Both the position numbers and the translations under genes were made by a program. A stretch of 64,000 nucleotides of DNA from Pegea sp. RAD2-039 (Eukaryota; Chordata; Thaliacea; Salpida; Salpidae), in contig JAQGEQ010000090.1 in NCBI GenBank assembly GCA_034620365.1, forward strand, positions 372,001-436,000, written 5' to 3'. The notes beneath the pieces are model-generated. The model worked only from the letters and a program-made list of their open reading frames with translations. It made no database searches and was not told the origin of the DNA. Every line of letters starts with the position of its first letter. Positions within the stretch are counted from its first letter, which is position 1. Of this stretch, positions 23,601 through 35,282 are shown in pieces.

Positions 23601-24497
23601 TCATAAACTGACAATTCCTTTGTAACTTGCAGCAATTTTTAACAGTTTTTCTCCCATCAGCAAGTTCTTCCCCTTCCGAAATTCTTCAGAAAGTTCTCGA
23701 AATGTTGAACACATTCTTTGACCTTTGATATCTTCTCTACAGATTGAATGCATCCATTTTGTTCGAGCTTCCCCTTTTAAAACTAGCAGCGACTTTGCAG
23801 GAAAATGAATCCGTACAGATGGTTGTAAAGATTCCAATTCCGAATAACTTATAGCATTCGATCTTAAAAAGTCAAGGTCCAAGCTACAAGATTCTTCATC
23901 TTCTATTGGTTGGATTAGATTCATATCAAAAGGATCCGAATCAGGAAGAGTCATTGTGTAGCAGGTATCACTAAGAAGATTTATTGTGACTAATCTTTCA
24001 CCCCAAAGCCATTCATCATCAAAATGTGGATCAATACTTGATCCTTTACTTGCTTCATAATTTAGATTACACATTTCAACAGGCTCAAAGTCAGATAATT
24101 TTTTAATCTCCTGGATTCTACAAATCAAATCTTTGGAGTAAGAAGGTAATCCTACAAATGAATTACAGTTTACTTTCTTCTTTTTAAAGTTTATTTTTGG
24201 TCCAAAATCTTGTTTACTTCGTCCTGATTGAGACACTTTCCATGGTTCTTTATTTATATTTTCAACTAATAATTGTTCTTCTTGATCACTTATAAAGTCT
24301 TTAATGATAATCACACCAGGAAATGGGAATTCCATCAACTGATAACTTTCATTTGATCTCACAAATGCCAGACATTTTTTTAACTTCTCACAATAAAAAA
24401 AATACTTTTTGCTTTTATCTTTAACTTGAAGTTTTTTTAAGTCAGGTTGACATAAATAACAACTTCTAATTCCTTTACATCCACACACATTAGTCAT
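23601..24497 (-). CDS. ALKBH4: ALKBH4, Fe(II)/2-oxoglutarate dioxygenase
   Basis: ALKBH4 is an AlkB-family dioxygenase linked to demethylation of actin and to control of actomyosin. It is a single uninterrupted exon of 298 residues, almost the human length of 302, unlike every neighbour. The N-terminal Cys block CGCKGIRSCYLC is diagnostic for ALKBH4. Then come FPFPGVIIIKDFI, PWKVSQSGRSKQDFGPK, the iron motif HFD (His158 and Asp160 in IDPHFDDEWLWGERLV), the second iron His (His250 in KWMHSICRE) and Arg261 in the RMCSTFRELS motif that binds 2-oxoglutarate. All catalytic residues are present. The start is the first ATG in frame. The lack of introns could reflect an old retrocopy or intron loss. 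Confidence 0.95.
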   Translation of the reverse strand: MTNVCGCKGIRSCYLCQPDLKKLQVKDKSKKYFFYCEKLKKCLAFVRSNESYQLMEFPFPGVIIIKDFISDQEEQLLVENINKEPWKVSQSGRSKQDFGPKINFKKKKVNCNSFVGLPSYSKDLICRIQEIKKLSDFEPVEMCNLNYEASKGSSIDPHFDDEWLWGERLVTINLLSDTCYTMTLPDSDPFDMNLIQPIEDEESCSLDLDFLRSNAISYSELESLQPSVRIHFPAKSLLVLKGEARTKWMHSICREDIKGQRMCSTFRELSEEFRKGKNLLMGEKLLKIAASYKGIVSL

Positions 24498-25771
24498 GTT
24501 GCCAAACAATTAAATATAATAAATTCTAAAAAAATGAGCTATTTGTATTTTTTTCTATTAATTCGAACAAAAAAGGAAATTTTATGAAGAAATATAAACT
24601 AACTAAATGAATTTTTAATTATAAAATTTATAGGCTCTATAATTAGCAAAAATTTAAAATAATTAAATAGAATTTTTGAATCAACATTTAGATGAAATTT
24701 GAAACAATTTATAATGAGATTATACAATTAAAGTTTCTTTGCTTAATTATAATTTAAAACATAAATAATTATTAACAAGTAAAATGTAATGAACCTATGT
24801 AATAAGATAATATTGAATCAGTTAATTAAATTTAATAAGCTAACATTCACCACATAACTTATTAATTAAATTATTATACAAATAAGAATAAATGTTGTCA
24901 TATTATTTATAAGGAATGATTTTTAAGAAGCTACTAATTTTTTTATAGCTATATCAAATAATTTACAGAATTTTTTTATATCAAATAATTTATTTCTATT
25001 TCTTAAACGATCGGAAAGAAAAATATCTTATATATAAAACAGTAAAAATTGAAATTTGTTAAAAAATGCAAGTACCTTGTTTGATTCAACATTATAAGCT
25101 ACATAAAATTATTTTATGGGAAATCCCCGAAGTAATAAATGTCTCTTGTGGCGAAAAAATAGCAATAAAAGAAATTAACATTCAGAAAATTGGTTTTATT
25201 TAGATTTAAAATCTACTTCAGATAACTTTAGGTTATTTTGAAAAATTTTTAAGTACTTTAATGTAATTTTTTACTTGTAAACATTAAGTTAAGTTTATCA
25301 ACAAGTTTTATTAAGAAGATATCAAAACAGTTAAATTGTGAACTTGCCGATTTTACTAACAAAACTAGCTACTGAATAATGTATTTAATTCTAGAATATA
25401 AAGTTTAAACTAAAACTTTTTTAGCTGTATTGAAATCGCCGAAATAAAATCAAATGTTGAGCTGCTCGCTTTGTATGTTTACTAATTCTTGAAAAAATAT
25501 TTTTGATACTATATCTCTGAACTGTAAATGAGATGTATTTAATTTGTAGAATATTTTTACTGATGTCATTTACATGATAGTTTTTTATAAAAAATTTGAA
25601 ACTTTACAAATTTAACAAATTATTTATTTTAAACTTCTTTGAAAATAAACAGTTAAAATTGACAGTTTTAATCTAAATAAAATAAATTCTTTTAATCAAT
25701 AACTAACGCGTGTAAAAAATCACTAGAAAAAACAGAAATTTAATAAAATAATAACTTCAGTAGGAAAACAA
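24498..25771. other. AT-rich spacer with one small ORF
   Basis: Upstream of ALKBH4 and downstream of the FAM227-like gene. Apart from the 45-codon frame at 25066 nothing stands out. Confidence 0.5.
25066..25203 (+). CDS. Possible 45-residue ORF, unidentified
   Basis: ATG-initiated open frame with balanced composition (MQVPCLIQHYKLHK at the start, EVINVSCGEKIAIK later) in otherwise stop-rich DNA. There is no signal peptide, no homologue known to me and no splice support. It may be chance or a gene fragment. Confidence 0.2.
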   Translation: MQVPCLIQHYKLHKIILWEIPEVINVSCGEKIAIKEINIQKIGFI

Positions 25772-28101
25772 TCAAAGGAAAAACCATATAGCTCTGCGAG
25801 CTTCTGAAGCTGATGCTAATGGGTCCTTCTGTAAATAGTTTGTAAAATTAACAAATAAATAGTTTAACAAACAGATACAAACCTTTAATTCCGACAAAAC
25901 TAAATTGCTTAAAAAAGGAATTTGTTCGCGGTTTTTGAAAAGTTTTGATGTTTTGCTGCAAGAAACAAATTAAAAAAGTATTTTTTTTTTAAATTAATTA
26001 CTTTTTTTGCAGTTCTAATAATTCTTCTCGTCTTAATTGTAAGTTTCTTAAAGCAACTTCTCCTTCTTCTTTAATTCTATCAAAACATTCAGGCCATTTT
26101 TTTAAAACGCTATTTTTTTCTGTTTAAGTATTACTTTTTAATATTAGAACGAGTTTTGCCCAATAGTAGCTTGCTATCGTCGATGACATGTTCAAGTGTA
26201 TAAGCGTTCTCGTCGGGTAGTGACGTCATCTATGACGTCATTTATACAAAAAATTTGTGAAATAAATTAAAAATTAGAACCTGAGTAAGAGACACAAGCA
26301 GACTAGGATTGGCAGATTTCTCGGCATCAATTGACATCTGATGGAAGAATTGGCTCATAAGTGGGGATCTCCCTTTGAGATTAAGCTTGCTGTGGTTGAA
26401 GGTCACTAATTGACCATTTAGAGGACTGGACTGTTATTAAAAGTTGATTATTTTGACTTTTGATTTGTTTTTTTTACCACTGGTAAAATTTCCTTCTCTC
26501 TTGGAACTTTCATTTTACTGTAAACAAAAAAAAACTCAAAAAAAAGTAATTTTTAATGAAATTACAAACTTTGAAGCTCGAGAAACTACCGAAGTTTTGC
26601 TTTTCAGTATATCCAACGCTTTTGCTGTATTTTCAAATAATTTTCAAATAAAAATGACTTTCCAGTTATTTGTTAAACTGACCTTGTTTCTTTTCTTGAA
26701 ATGCAGTTCCTTCTCGCATATTACTTGGTTCTAGTAACTTCTTCTTCCACTTGAGATGTTTACGAAGATGCGGGGGAAACCCGCTTAAGCACATACTTAC
26801 GTCACGTGACAACATCTCTTTAAAAGTGACGTCATCAAACTGTTTCCAAGATTGCGGAAAAGAAATACAAAAAGCGGAGTACATAGATTGTGCAATTAAA
26901 TCAGGATAGTTCTAAGAAAACGAAAGTTAGTTTGTAAGATCGTTACCACCGAAGTTCAGCTTACTAGGAAGAAAACGTCTCTAAAACGTTTAGTTTTTGC
27001 GCCAATGAAGAAAAAGCCATAATGTCTGGCTATTCGTTTGAACAAGTCTATCTGTACTTTCGGGTTTGGCTGAAATAAATTGATGATCACTCAAATGAAA
27101 TTAAACTTAAATTTTTCTTACACTAAATCTTTTAAGAAAGAAGAACCAAAAAAAGTCTTGCAGAATATAATAATGTAGCGATGAGTTAAGAGCCTCTTCA
27201 AACATCAATTTATAAGCGGGCTGCATGACATCTGTTGTAAAGTTTGATAATTGTTTAAACTACTAAACTTTTCTAGAAAGATTTTTCTGAGCTTTAATAA
27301 CTCTCTCATTGATTTCAGAGACTTCAACTGAATGAGGGAGGCTAGTTGGTTTCAATTGATCAAAACCTGGGTATTGTTGCAACTCTACTAAACGAGGCAT
27401 TTCATTCTGTAAAAATTAAACGTTGTTAGGATACCAACTACTTTCAGTTCTATAAAAAATAGTTTTTCTGAAAGTAATGCTGTTTACTTGTATCTCTTTC
27501 TTAATTCTATTTTTTATATCTGGTAATTGCTGACAGTCTGCAAAGATTTCTTTCAAATAAAATTAGACAATTTTAAATCAACTATCACTTACTTTCAAGA
27601 TTACTTTTATAAGTTCCGCCAAATTGTATACCATCATTAATACGTTCTGTAGCAAAAAACATAGTTTAATATAAGCCTCCATAATTGAATTATCACCTTT
27701 ATTGTGTGAAGTTGGGACTTCTTTTAACTCATCATAGATTGCTAAAGTATGATAAGAAGATAATTTAGTTTCAAAGTTACAGATTCTTTCGTTTATCTTT
27801 TGAATTGATCCAATCAAAATGCCTAAAGTATTTAATTGAGGAAAACAGAGCACAAAATAAATATTAGAAAATATTCTATAATTGTAAAATGTGACAAAAA
27901 ACAATTGTATATTAGACTAGAAATAACATATGCGGTAAAATAATTTATTATATTATCGTTTCTATTTGAACTCTTAAGGATACAAGATGGTTCTTCAAGT
28001 TGTTGCCTGAGTTTATCCTTTCTCTGTTTCTCTGTTTCTTTATTCACAACACTAAAACTCTCATCATAGGGAATTAATGGCGAGGCGATTCTCCTTATCA
28101 T
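25772..28101 (-). CDS. FAM227-like protein, cilium-associated
   Basis: FAM227A/B are animal proteins with a conserved FWWh domain, expressed with ciliary genes; their function is poorly known. About 12 short exons join in phase. The N-terminal part (28101 to about 27600) is charged. The core encodes EIFADCQQLP-like sequence, PRLVELQQYPGFDQLKP, then FEEALNSSLHYYILQDFFWF followed by FFLKRF, which is the family hallmark (FWW reads FWF here). Next are FKRIARHYGFFFIG, NYPDLIAQSMYSAFCISFPQ and a Lys-rich LRKHLKWKKKLL. A segment near 26390-26280 (FNHSKLNLKGRSPLMSQFFH) is also family-like. The C-terminus is a charged helix of about 60 residues ending ARRAIWFFL at 25772. The assignment is from memory of the family motif; an independent domain search would settle it. 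Confidence 0.68.
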
Positions 28102-30593
28102 CTTATAAGTTTTTTTGAAAACATAAACAACAGTAAACTTTTAAATTTAAAAAAATTACATTTATAAAGCATTATCTGTATGTTTAATTAAATAAAAAAT
28201 TACATTATCATCTGATATAGTAAATATATTTCAAAATTATTGAATGTATTAGAGAATTATTGAAGTACAAAAATCATTATTAAAGTGTTTTATCAAAGAA
28301 TTACCTATAAGAAGAAAAAAATAAATACAAAGTTGATAGTTAAGTATTTTTGTACATTTAAAATATTTGATAATCATAAATTTAAGATGAAAATCTTCAA
28401 ACAAAATTATCGAAAATTGGAACTTACTTTCCAAAAATTAGCTTTTATTCTAAAAGTAAATTAGGAAATTAGTAATATTCATACAAAACAACTTTATATT
28501 TTTGTTTTATAAAATGTCTACACAAGTTTATAGAACTATAACTTATAAATATAATAGACTAAAAACATATTTTTTAAAGACTAAAGACTATTTATTTGAC
28601 CACCATCAACAGTAACTTATTAAACTGCTTATTTTTTATCTAAAATAAATTAATATAAGTTTAAAGACTCACGAAACATTATTAGTGCTGAAAAAAGTTG
28701 TCAACATTAAATAGTATTTATTAAACTTTCAACTCTTTATTAAAAAAATAAAAATTCATTTCACTTAGATAGAATAGATTTTGTTTGATTGATTAAAAGT
28801 TTATTTAGAAATCTGAAGTAGCGTCCTTAGCTTCCGCTGTTGCTACCATTTCAGTGTTCCCAATTAAAAAGAAGCAATTATTCAATGTTACCAATTAAAA
28901 AGAAACAAATATTCAAGTTTAAAATGAAAAATAACAATTTACGATAGATTTCAAAACTATGGGTTGTAGAAAACAAAATTGTTTTTATTTTTCGAAAACT
29001 ATATAACAAGGGCTAAATTTACTGCTTATTATACATAGTTTTAAAAAATGTTATAAAAGATATCTAGTTTAAATTATGTTATTTTTTACTGAATAGTTTT
29101 ACAAGTCAAAGGCAAAATAAATACTTATTTATCGCAGATAAATAACTAAACAAACTAAAATTTATATTTCAAGATGTTTTATCTAAAATGCAAAATCAGG
29201 CTCAGAGCGACAATTAAACAATACTTAGTGAACATGTGTTCAGGATGCACCTTATTTGTTTACTATTTGTGCATATAGTTATAGTAAAAAGTTTCACGGA
29301 TGTTATACTAACTGTGATTATGTTTTTTGATTCAAATAACAGTTTTAATAGGAAAAGTTCAGCTGATATTTAAAATAAATATAAAATATGTAATCCCACA
29401 TCATAGTATTGGCTTAACTACTAACTCTGATTAAGTTTCGTAATTACAAGCATCTTTGGAATCTTAATTTAAGAATCAAAGAACATTTAAGATACAACTT
29501 TTATTGGGAGAAAGAAACAAAAAGATTTCTATATCCATCACATCTTGCATCTGATTCGTTTTAACTCAAAAGCATTTCAACTTTTGATTTAATTTAATTA
29601 TAATTAAAACTGTATGACAGAAGTTAAAAGGTAAAGAATAAAATTATCCAACTTCTATAAACGTTTGGTAATCAAAGAAGTTTACTTTTCAATTTCTTTC
29701 ATAAAATTAGTTTATAATAATCAAAAAATTATTAGAAAATTAATCTCATTAAAATAAGGCAAAGAAAAATGTTTGTAAAATTCTTAAACTAATTAATCAT
29801 AAACCTTTTTAGAACATAATAAATATTTATATTTTCAACTAACAAAAGTTCCATTATTTATGATAAAAACAAAATAATACTTAAAAATTTTCGAGTAGAA
29901 ATTTTCAAAAACTTTTCAAAACTTTTCGAGTAGCCAATGAGAATTTTTGCAATATGAAACTTTGTTTGTTTTCAATTTCATTTTTGAAAATTAGTGACTG
30001 TTTTGTAAATTCTTCTGAATTTAGTTCGATAAACTTGATTGAACCCTGGTTCAACTATTCTGCAAGCCATACAAGTTTCATATAAATTCAGTTAAAATGA
30101 TTTAGCACCTTGACTTGTACCACAATTTTGTTATAATATTTAATTTATATTTTTGTAGAATGAATAGAGCGACGACTAAATTAATAAGTTAATATTTAAA
30201 ATAAGTTTTGTAGTTCACAAAAACTGAAAAAATGTGGAGTTTAGCAAAAGCTTTGTCAATATTTGAGAAGATTGAATCATTATAAATAATTTTAAGCAAA
30301 ACTAGCTATCTCTCATGACAAACGTATATCAAGCTCGAAAAGCAGGAAAAAGTTTTCAAAACTTACATAAAAGTTGTTTAAATTCTTTGAAATTGTTAAT
30401 ATGATTATTCTGAAATAAATAGATACAAAAATCATTAAAAAAGGAAACAGAATAATTTATGATAATAAATATATACAGATAGATAAAAAATATAAGTAAA
30501 CTAAAAATGAAAGTTTTCAAATAGTTATATGTCGTGTATATTGGTAAACTTTATTTCTATAAACTTAAGATTAAAGCTACTTACAGTATAAAG
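28102..30593. other. AT-rich spacer
   Basis: No gene recognised. A minus-strand frame at 28807-28845 (ATG VATAEAKDATSDF stop) has coding-like codons but is only 14 codons long and touches the 31-bp repeat at 28855. Confidence 0.5.
28855..28916. repeat. 31-bp imperfect tandem duplication
   Basis: Two adjacent copies of a unit beginning TGTTCCCAATTAAAAAGAAG, differing at a few positions. Confidence 0.75.
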
Positions 30594-31463
30594 TTATAAT
30601 GTTTTTAGGTTATATTGATTAAGATAAAAGGGAAGAGTTTTTGAGATAAATTGGGTAACTAGTAAATTTAACAGTGGTCGGTATTGAAATATATATTGTC
30701 TTTTACGCTTTAAAAAATGCGACGTCAGATGAAATATTCTTTTTTCGTAAAAGGTAACTTCAATTATTGAGTCTTTGGTAGTACTGTTGACAACTTGATA
30801 GATTACTTTGAGCACTATATCAATCTTAAAAATTCCACGTTGGTGGTCTTGTTTAAAACCTTTTTTCGTAACCTATGGTGACCTTTTAAAATAATAATGT
30901 TGAATCAAAAGTCGATTGAATAATAAAATTTCCTAAAACTTTTGTTGTAAAAGTAAATGTAACATCAGAATAAACTTTAATTTTAGATAAGAAACATAAA
31001 ACATTACCAGCGTTTGGATTCGATAAGAATCTTACAGTATAAAATTACTAAATCTAATTTGAAGGACTGATAGTTCAATAGATAACTCTTATTATTAAAG
31101 CGGAAATCACATTTACTGCTGCAGATTATGCACATGCTGTTGTATGCCCTTTCAGGGTGACTGAAAGTTGACTTATCTGACAAATTTCCGGCTTCTTAGT
31201 TTGTTTTTAAACTCTTTGTACAACAAGCAGTATAATGCTTTTTTGTTTCAACAAAGTCTATTTTATAAATATATGTTTTAGTTAATCTAATTTTGTTATT
31301 AGTAGAGTTCAAAAATAAGTAACAATATTTTGACTGGAATCGCTTGGGTTAGTTTTTTGTTTGTCTTCGCTATGAAATTTCTATTTATTGCAAATATACG
31401 TTGGCTCATTTGTTGATAAACCATTTTGTCTCTTAATTGATGATTTCTACTAAGTTCATCCAT
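30594..31463 (-). pseudogene. Coding-like remnant or unresolved gene
   Basis: Reading leftward: an ATG frame from 31463 (MDELSRNHQLRDKMVYQQ, stop 31299); a frame near 31230-31165 rich in Lys/Leu; a frame at about 31190-31012 with a CIICSSKC motif ending next to a GTAATG donor; and a 90-codon frame after an ACCATAG acceptor (about 30871) to the stop at 30594. The pieces look coding (mixed composition, GC above the surrounding spacer) but do not join in one phase, and an in-frame TAG precedes the last block. I could not identify a family. It may be a decayed gene or a real gene whose splice sites I misread. Confidence 0.28.
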
Positions 31464-31502
31464 ATTAGCAAAAAAAAAATGCAACTTTATGTCTCCCAGC
31501 AA

Positions 31503-32269
31503 ATTTACTTTTAAGTTTTAAATGTTTTTAATCTCTATTAAACTTTTAAAACAATCCAATACTAGTCAAAAAATTATTACAAACATTTTTATCAATTGAA
31601 TAAGGTAAAATTTATGTTAAATTTGTTGAAATTATTCAATAAAAATCGAACAAATTTGTTGCTTTTTATTCCTACTCTATCAAATAGTAAATATCACTTA
31701 TTAATACAGGAAGTAAAAAATAATTTTGAACATCGTCTGGTAATATTATTTTAATTTGCTTCTTTTAGTTAATAAATATAATATTATTTATTCAGGAAGT
31801 ACGGTATTTGTTACTAATTTTTGAATAATTATTATTATTTAATCTACAATTTTTTTGTTACAACTTATAAATCAAGAGTTTTTATTGTAAGAATAACTTT
31901 TTTCTTATTTACCTGTTCAATGTTCACATTAGTATTTATCTGCTTTTTATAAATTGAATTCAAAAAAATGGATCTGATTAAATTTATAATTAGCTTTTAC
32001 TTTTTAAAATTTATTTAATTCTAATTTGTAAACTTTTTCTATTTTTGAAGTAACATAAGCTGGTAACACTAAAATGACTTTATAATTTCTCAATCTTTAA
32101 AACACAACGCAAATTTACTTTCAACAATTTTATATCATCTCAATTATTTGAAGTTTTATTCAAAAATATTCTTTATTTCATCCATCAATTTTATAAAAAA
32201 TTTTAAACTTTTTCTACAGTTGTAAATGTAAATTGTGTTTGTTTATTAACTTGTTTCTTTGTGTAAACA
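31503..32269. other. AT-rich spacer upstream of GOST-like gene
   Basis: No coding signal; presumably holds the promoter of the gene starting at 32270. Confidence 0.5.
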
Positions 32270-33721
32270 ATGCAAAGTTTTGTGTTAGGATCATTTTTTC
32301 TGCTTTATTTCTTGAATATTGCCAGCCTACCTCAACCTGGTATTATTAAGAAAGCTGTTCAAGGTCCAGAGTCAGTTCAATTTAATGTGGTCCTTAGAAA
32401 GGGTGACCAGATGAGGTTAGGACTATTAGACTGTTCACTGGATACTTTAAAAGTTAAACTAAATATCGAAGGAACCAAATGTTTTTCAAAGTTTGTATAA
32501 AGTTATTTATTTTTGAATAGTTAATATTTTAGTATTTAAAATAGTTTTAAAATCACATAAAAATATATAAGAAAATATAATGAGTTATCAAGTAACTGAT
32601 AAAATTATTTAATTAAGTCTCCTTAACATTTATACTTTACTACAATATTTAGGTTTCCGAATGAACACCTTGCTACCCAACAACAACTTAAAAATAGAAA
32701 AGTTATCCTGAAAAACTATAATACTTCCTACCCTGGAGATGAGGTAGTATGTGGTAAAATATTCCAAATTAAAAAATGGTTTCGATTAGAGGATTCAATT
32801 AGTGATGTAAATTATCCCACTAATAAACAATCTTCTAATCTAACCACTATTGCTCCAATGGATGGATTGTATGACGTCACCGTGACGTTATCTAACTTAA
32901 ATGATTCTCAAAATGTAACAGTTTTCTTTAGCGTACAGAATAACAAAGGGTTTGTATTCTATCCTTATCGGTATATTCATATAACCATTATCATATTTTA
33001 TATCTGTCTTTTATTGGCTAACTTCTACTTGTTGTATATAAAAGTTAAAGTTGATTTGGTTATCTTTTTTAGCTTTGTTGAAACTATACAACTAGTTTTA
33101 CATTTATTAATATTTTTTGATTATCAATACGTTAGCAAAACTGGAACAAACTATAAATTATTAGATATTTTGGTCATAATACAGTCGTCAATATGTAGTG
33201 GATTTATTCGTTTTTTTCTTCTAATGTTTAGCAGCGGTTTTGGATTAACTAAAACTAACTGCAAACATATCTTCCGATGTCTTTTTTTGTGTCTTATTTA
33301 TGCATCTTCAATAGCAAGCTTCCAAATTGTCTACAAGTTTTATTCCAACCCTTACTATCTACCCTTACTCAAAATACTTTTCATTTTTTCAGCAACTTGT
33401 AATTTCTTTATTATTTCTCTTTGCTTTAAGATATCTTTAAAAGGTTTAAATGCATCTTCAACTAAAGTTCAGTTGATTCAATACAACCGCTTCCTCAAGC
33501 TACTCAAACTTCTACTGTTTGTACTTTTTATTTGGTCTACTTGCTTGATCATCTCTCAATTTGATCCTTGTAAATTGTGGATGCAAATGAACGCTTCCTG
33601 GATAAGTAATCTTATTTGGAGTCTTCTTGAAGTCTTGCTAATTTTCTGCACAGTTTACATCTTTGCAAATCCACCAAACGCTTTTTTTAAACCTTCTCTA
33701 TTCCCTGTTTTAGACAGATAG
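32270..33721 (+). CDS. GOST-like seven-transmembrane protein
   Basis: GOST proteins (GPR107/108, TMEM87, TMEM145/GPR180 group) have a signal peptide, a luminal GOLD-like beta domain and seven helices, and act in Golgi and endosomal membranes. Two exons: exon 1 (32270 to about 32492) has a signal peptide (LGSFFLLYFLNIASLP) and the start of the luminal domain; exon 2 (from 32653) continues it, with paired Cys and several NxS/T sites, then seven hydrophobic segments from about 32970. The third-to-fourth helix junction reads SSGFGLTK, matching the SxGYGxVxP motif of the family imperfectly, and a NPPNAFF sequence follows the last helix. The protein is divergent and the tail is very short. The seven-helix topology is clear; the family call is moderate. 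TTTAG acceptor and phase join the exons without a stop. Confidence 0.6.
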
Positions 33722-34382
33722 AAATATTTTTCATGTATTAAAGTTGAAGAACGCAAAATAAATAACTTTTTGTGTTGAAGAAGTGAAAGTATTTGAATAT
33801 TTAACGCTTCAATAGTTCGGACCGAGATAATGATGACAATTGCCACATTAGTAAATACACAAATGAGCCACTAAAGCCAGTAAAGCTAATAATCAATCAA
33901 TTCTGACCTCAGTTAGCTCCGGGTCATTTAATTTTTGTTGTAGCTTCAAACACGACTAAAACATCAGTTTCTTCTCAACTTAATTTGTGCTGAATGGAAT
34001 ATCGGCCAAATAAACTTACCGCATGGCTGGTTAAGGCAGTGGCGATTCAACTATTTAATCTTAGTCATTTTATTTTCTTTCAGAAGCACATTAGACAAGT
34101 CCTCTAAATAGCCGAGTCTATCACTTCTGACCACCGTGAACGAAATTTACTTTCGATATACAACTTATAGTTGGTAATTGAGATGCTTAAACTCAAATTA
34201 CTCTGTCTTTTGTGCTCTGTATATAACTTTGTGATTAAAAGTTTGTATCTAGTTGCTAGACAAGCACAAGCAAATCAATTTGAAATATTTATTAAAACAA
34301 TTCTGATTTGATTGACAGTCTGTATTTCTGTAACTGTCAAAACACAAAAACAAATTTATTGTGAAGTTTGACAAATCAATTT
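33722..34382. other. Spacer between convergent genes
   Basis: GC is somewhat higher than in the other spacers (for example 33900-34160), yet I found no open frame joined by splice sites on either strand. Confidence 0.4.
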
Positions 34383-35282
34383 TCAATAACCAGTTTTCAA
34401 AAACTCATAGATGGTCATTTTATTGTCCTTGCTAATACTTGTAGACTGGTCCGTCCACCCCAAGGGCACATGGTGCTCAGAAGCAACTAGTTTTTCACAG
34501 TTGCTGGTCAAATTACTGATTTGTTTGCTAAAAACGATAAAGAAAATACTAAAAAGTAGTAAATTGACACAAAATAAGATGCAACCTAATATTCGTGTTA
34601 TTTGATCAGTATATCTGTAAAAAAAAAGTTAGTTTAGTAGAAGACCTAATATTTAATCAACTAACTTGCTGGCACAGTCAGAAGCTTGTGTCTTATTGAT
34701 GGAGCATAACTTCTGATCTATCTAATATTGAGAAGAAATAAAGAAAATACAAAAACAAAATCAACTGAATACCTTGAAGTTCATTCCCAGCTTGCAAAAC
34801 ATAAACACTTTAATATTCATGATTCTGTCATGTCTGAATTTGTTGTCTTCAGAAGTTTTTGAGTTTATCAAATTAGAGTGTTTAAAGAGAGCTGCATTCT
34901 TTAAATGATCTAAACTGATGAAGATATGATTAAATATTCATTCTACTGCTAACTGTAACTTACTAATTAATTATCATCAGATTTTTAGAAAGTCTTTTTA
35001 AATTCTTTATTCTTCTATTAACTTTTCGAGTTTTCTCAATTGACAACTTGGAAACGATGACGTCATCAAAAAGACCTGTAAACTGAATTGATAATTTTAG
35101 CATCAAAGTGAATGAAACACACCTAAAAAGGGTAATGTGAAGTTCAGAAGAGGACAATCAACCCTAAGCTCTTCAGTTAATAGTTTCTTGATGAGTTTAC
35201 AACTCGGTGGCAAGCTTTGGAGTTTTGATGACACAATTGATGTCGCCATTAAACTGATAGTTAAAATCAATAACCGCTTCAT
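34383..35282 (-). CDS. Orphan single-pass type I membrane protein
   Basis: Five exons join in phase on the minus strand. The protein starts with a signal peptide (MKRLLILTISLMATSIVSS), followed by a helical, Lys-rich ectodomain of about 145 residues with several Cys, one transmembrane helix (ILGCILFCVNLLLFSIFFIV) and a short cytoplasmic tail ending EFLKTGY. Junctions: GTGTGT donor to TTTACAG; GTAAGT to CATCAG; GTATTC to ATATTAG; GTTAGT to TTTACAG. An ATG 24 bases upstream (35306) is also possible. I know no homologue. The overall plan resembles membrane-anchored helical ligands, but this is only an impression from layout. Confidence 0.5.

Noticed and set aside
26444-26734. 96-codon plus-strand frame
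   Set aside because: Lies across introns and exons of the FAM227-like gene on the other strand and is pyrimidine-strand noise.
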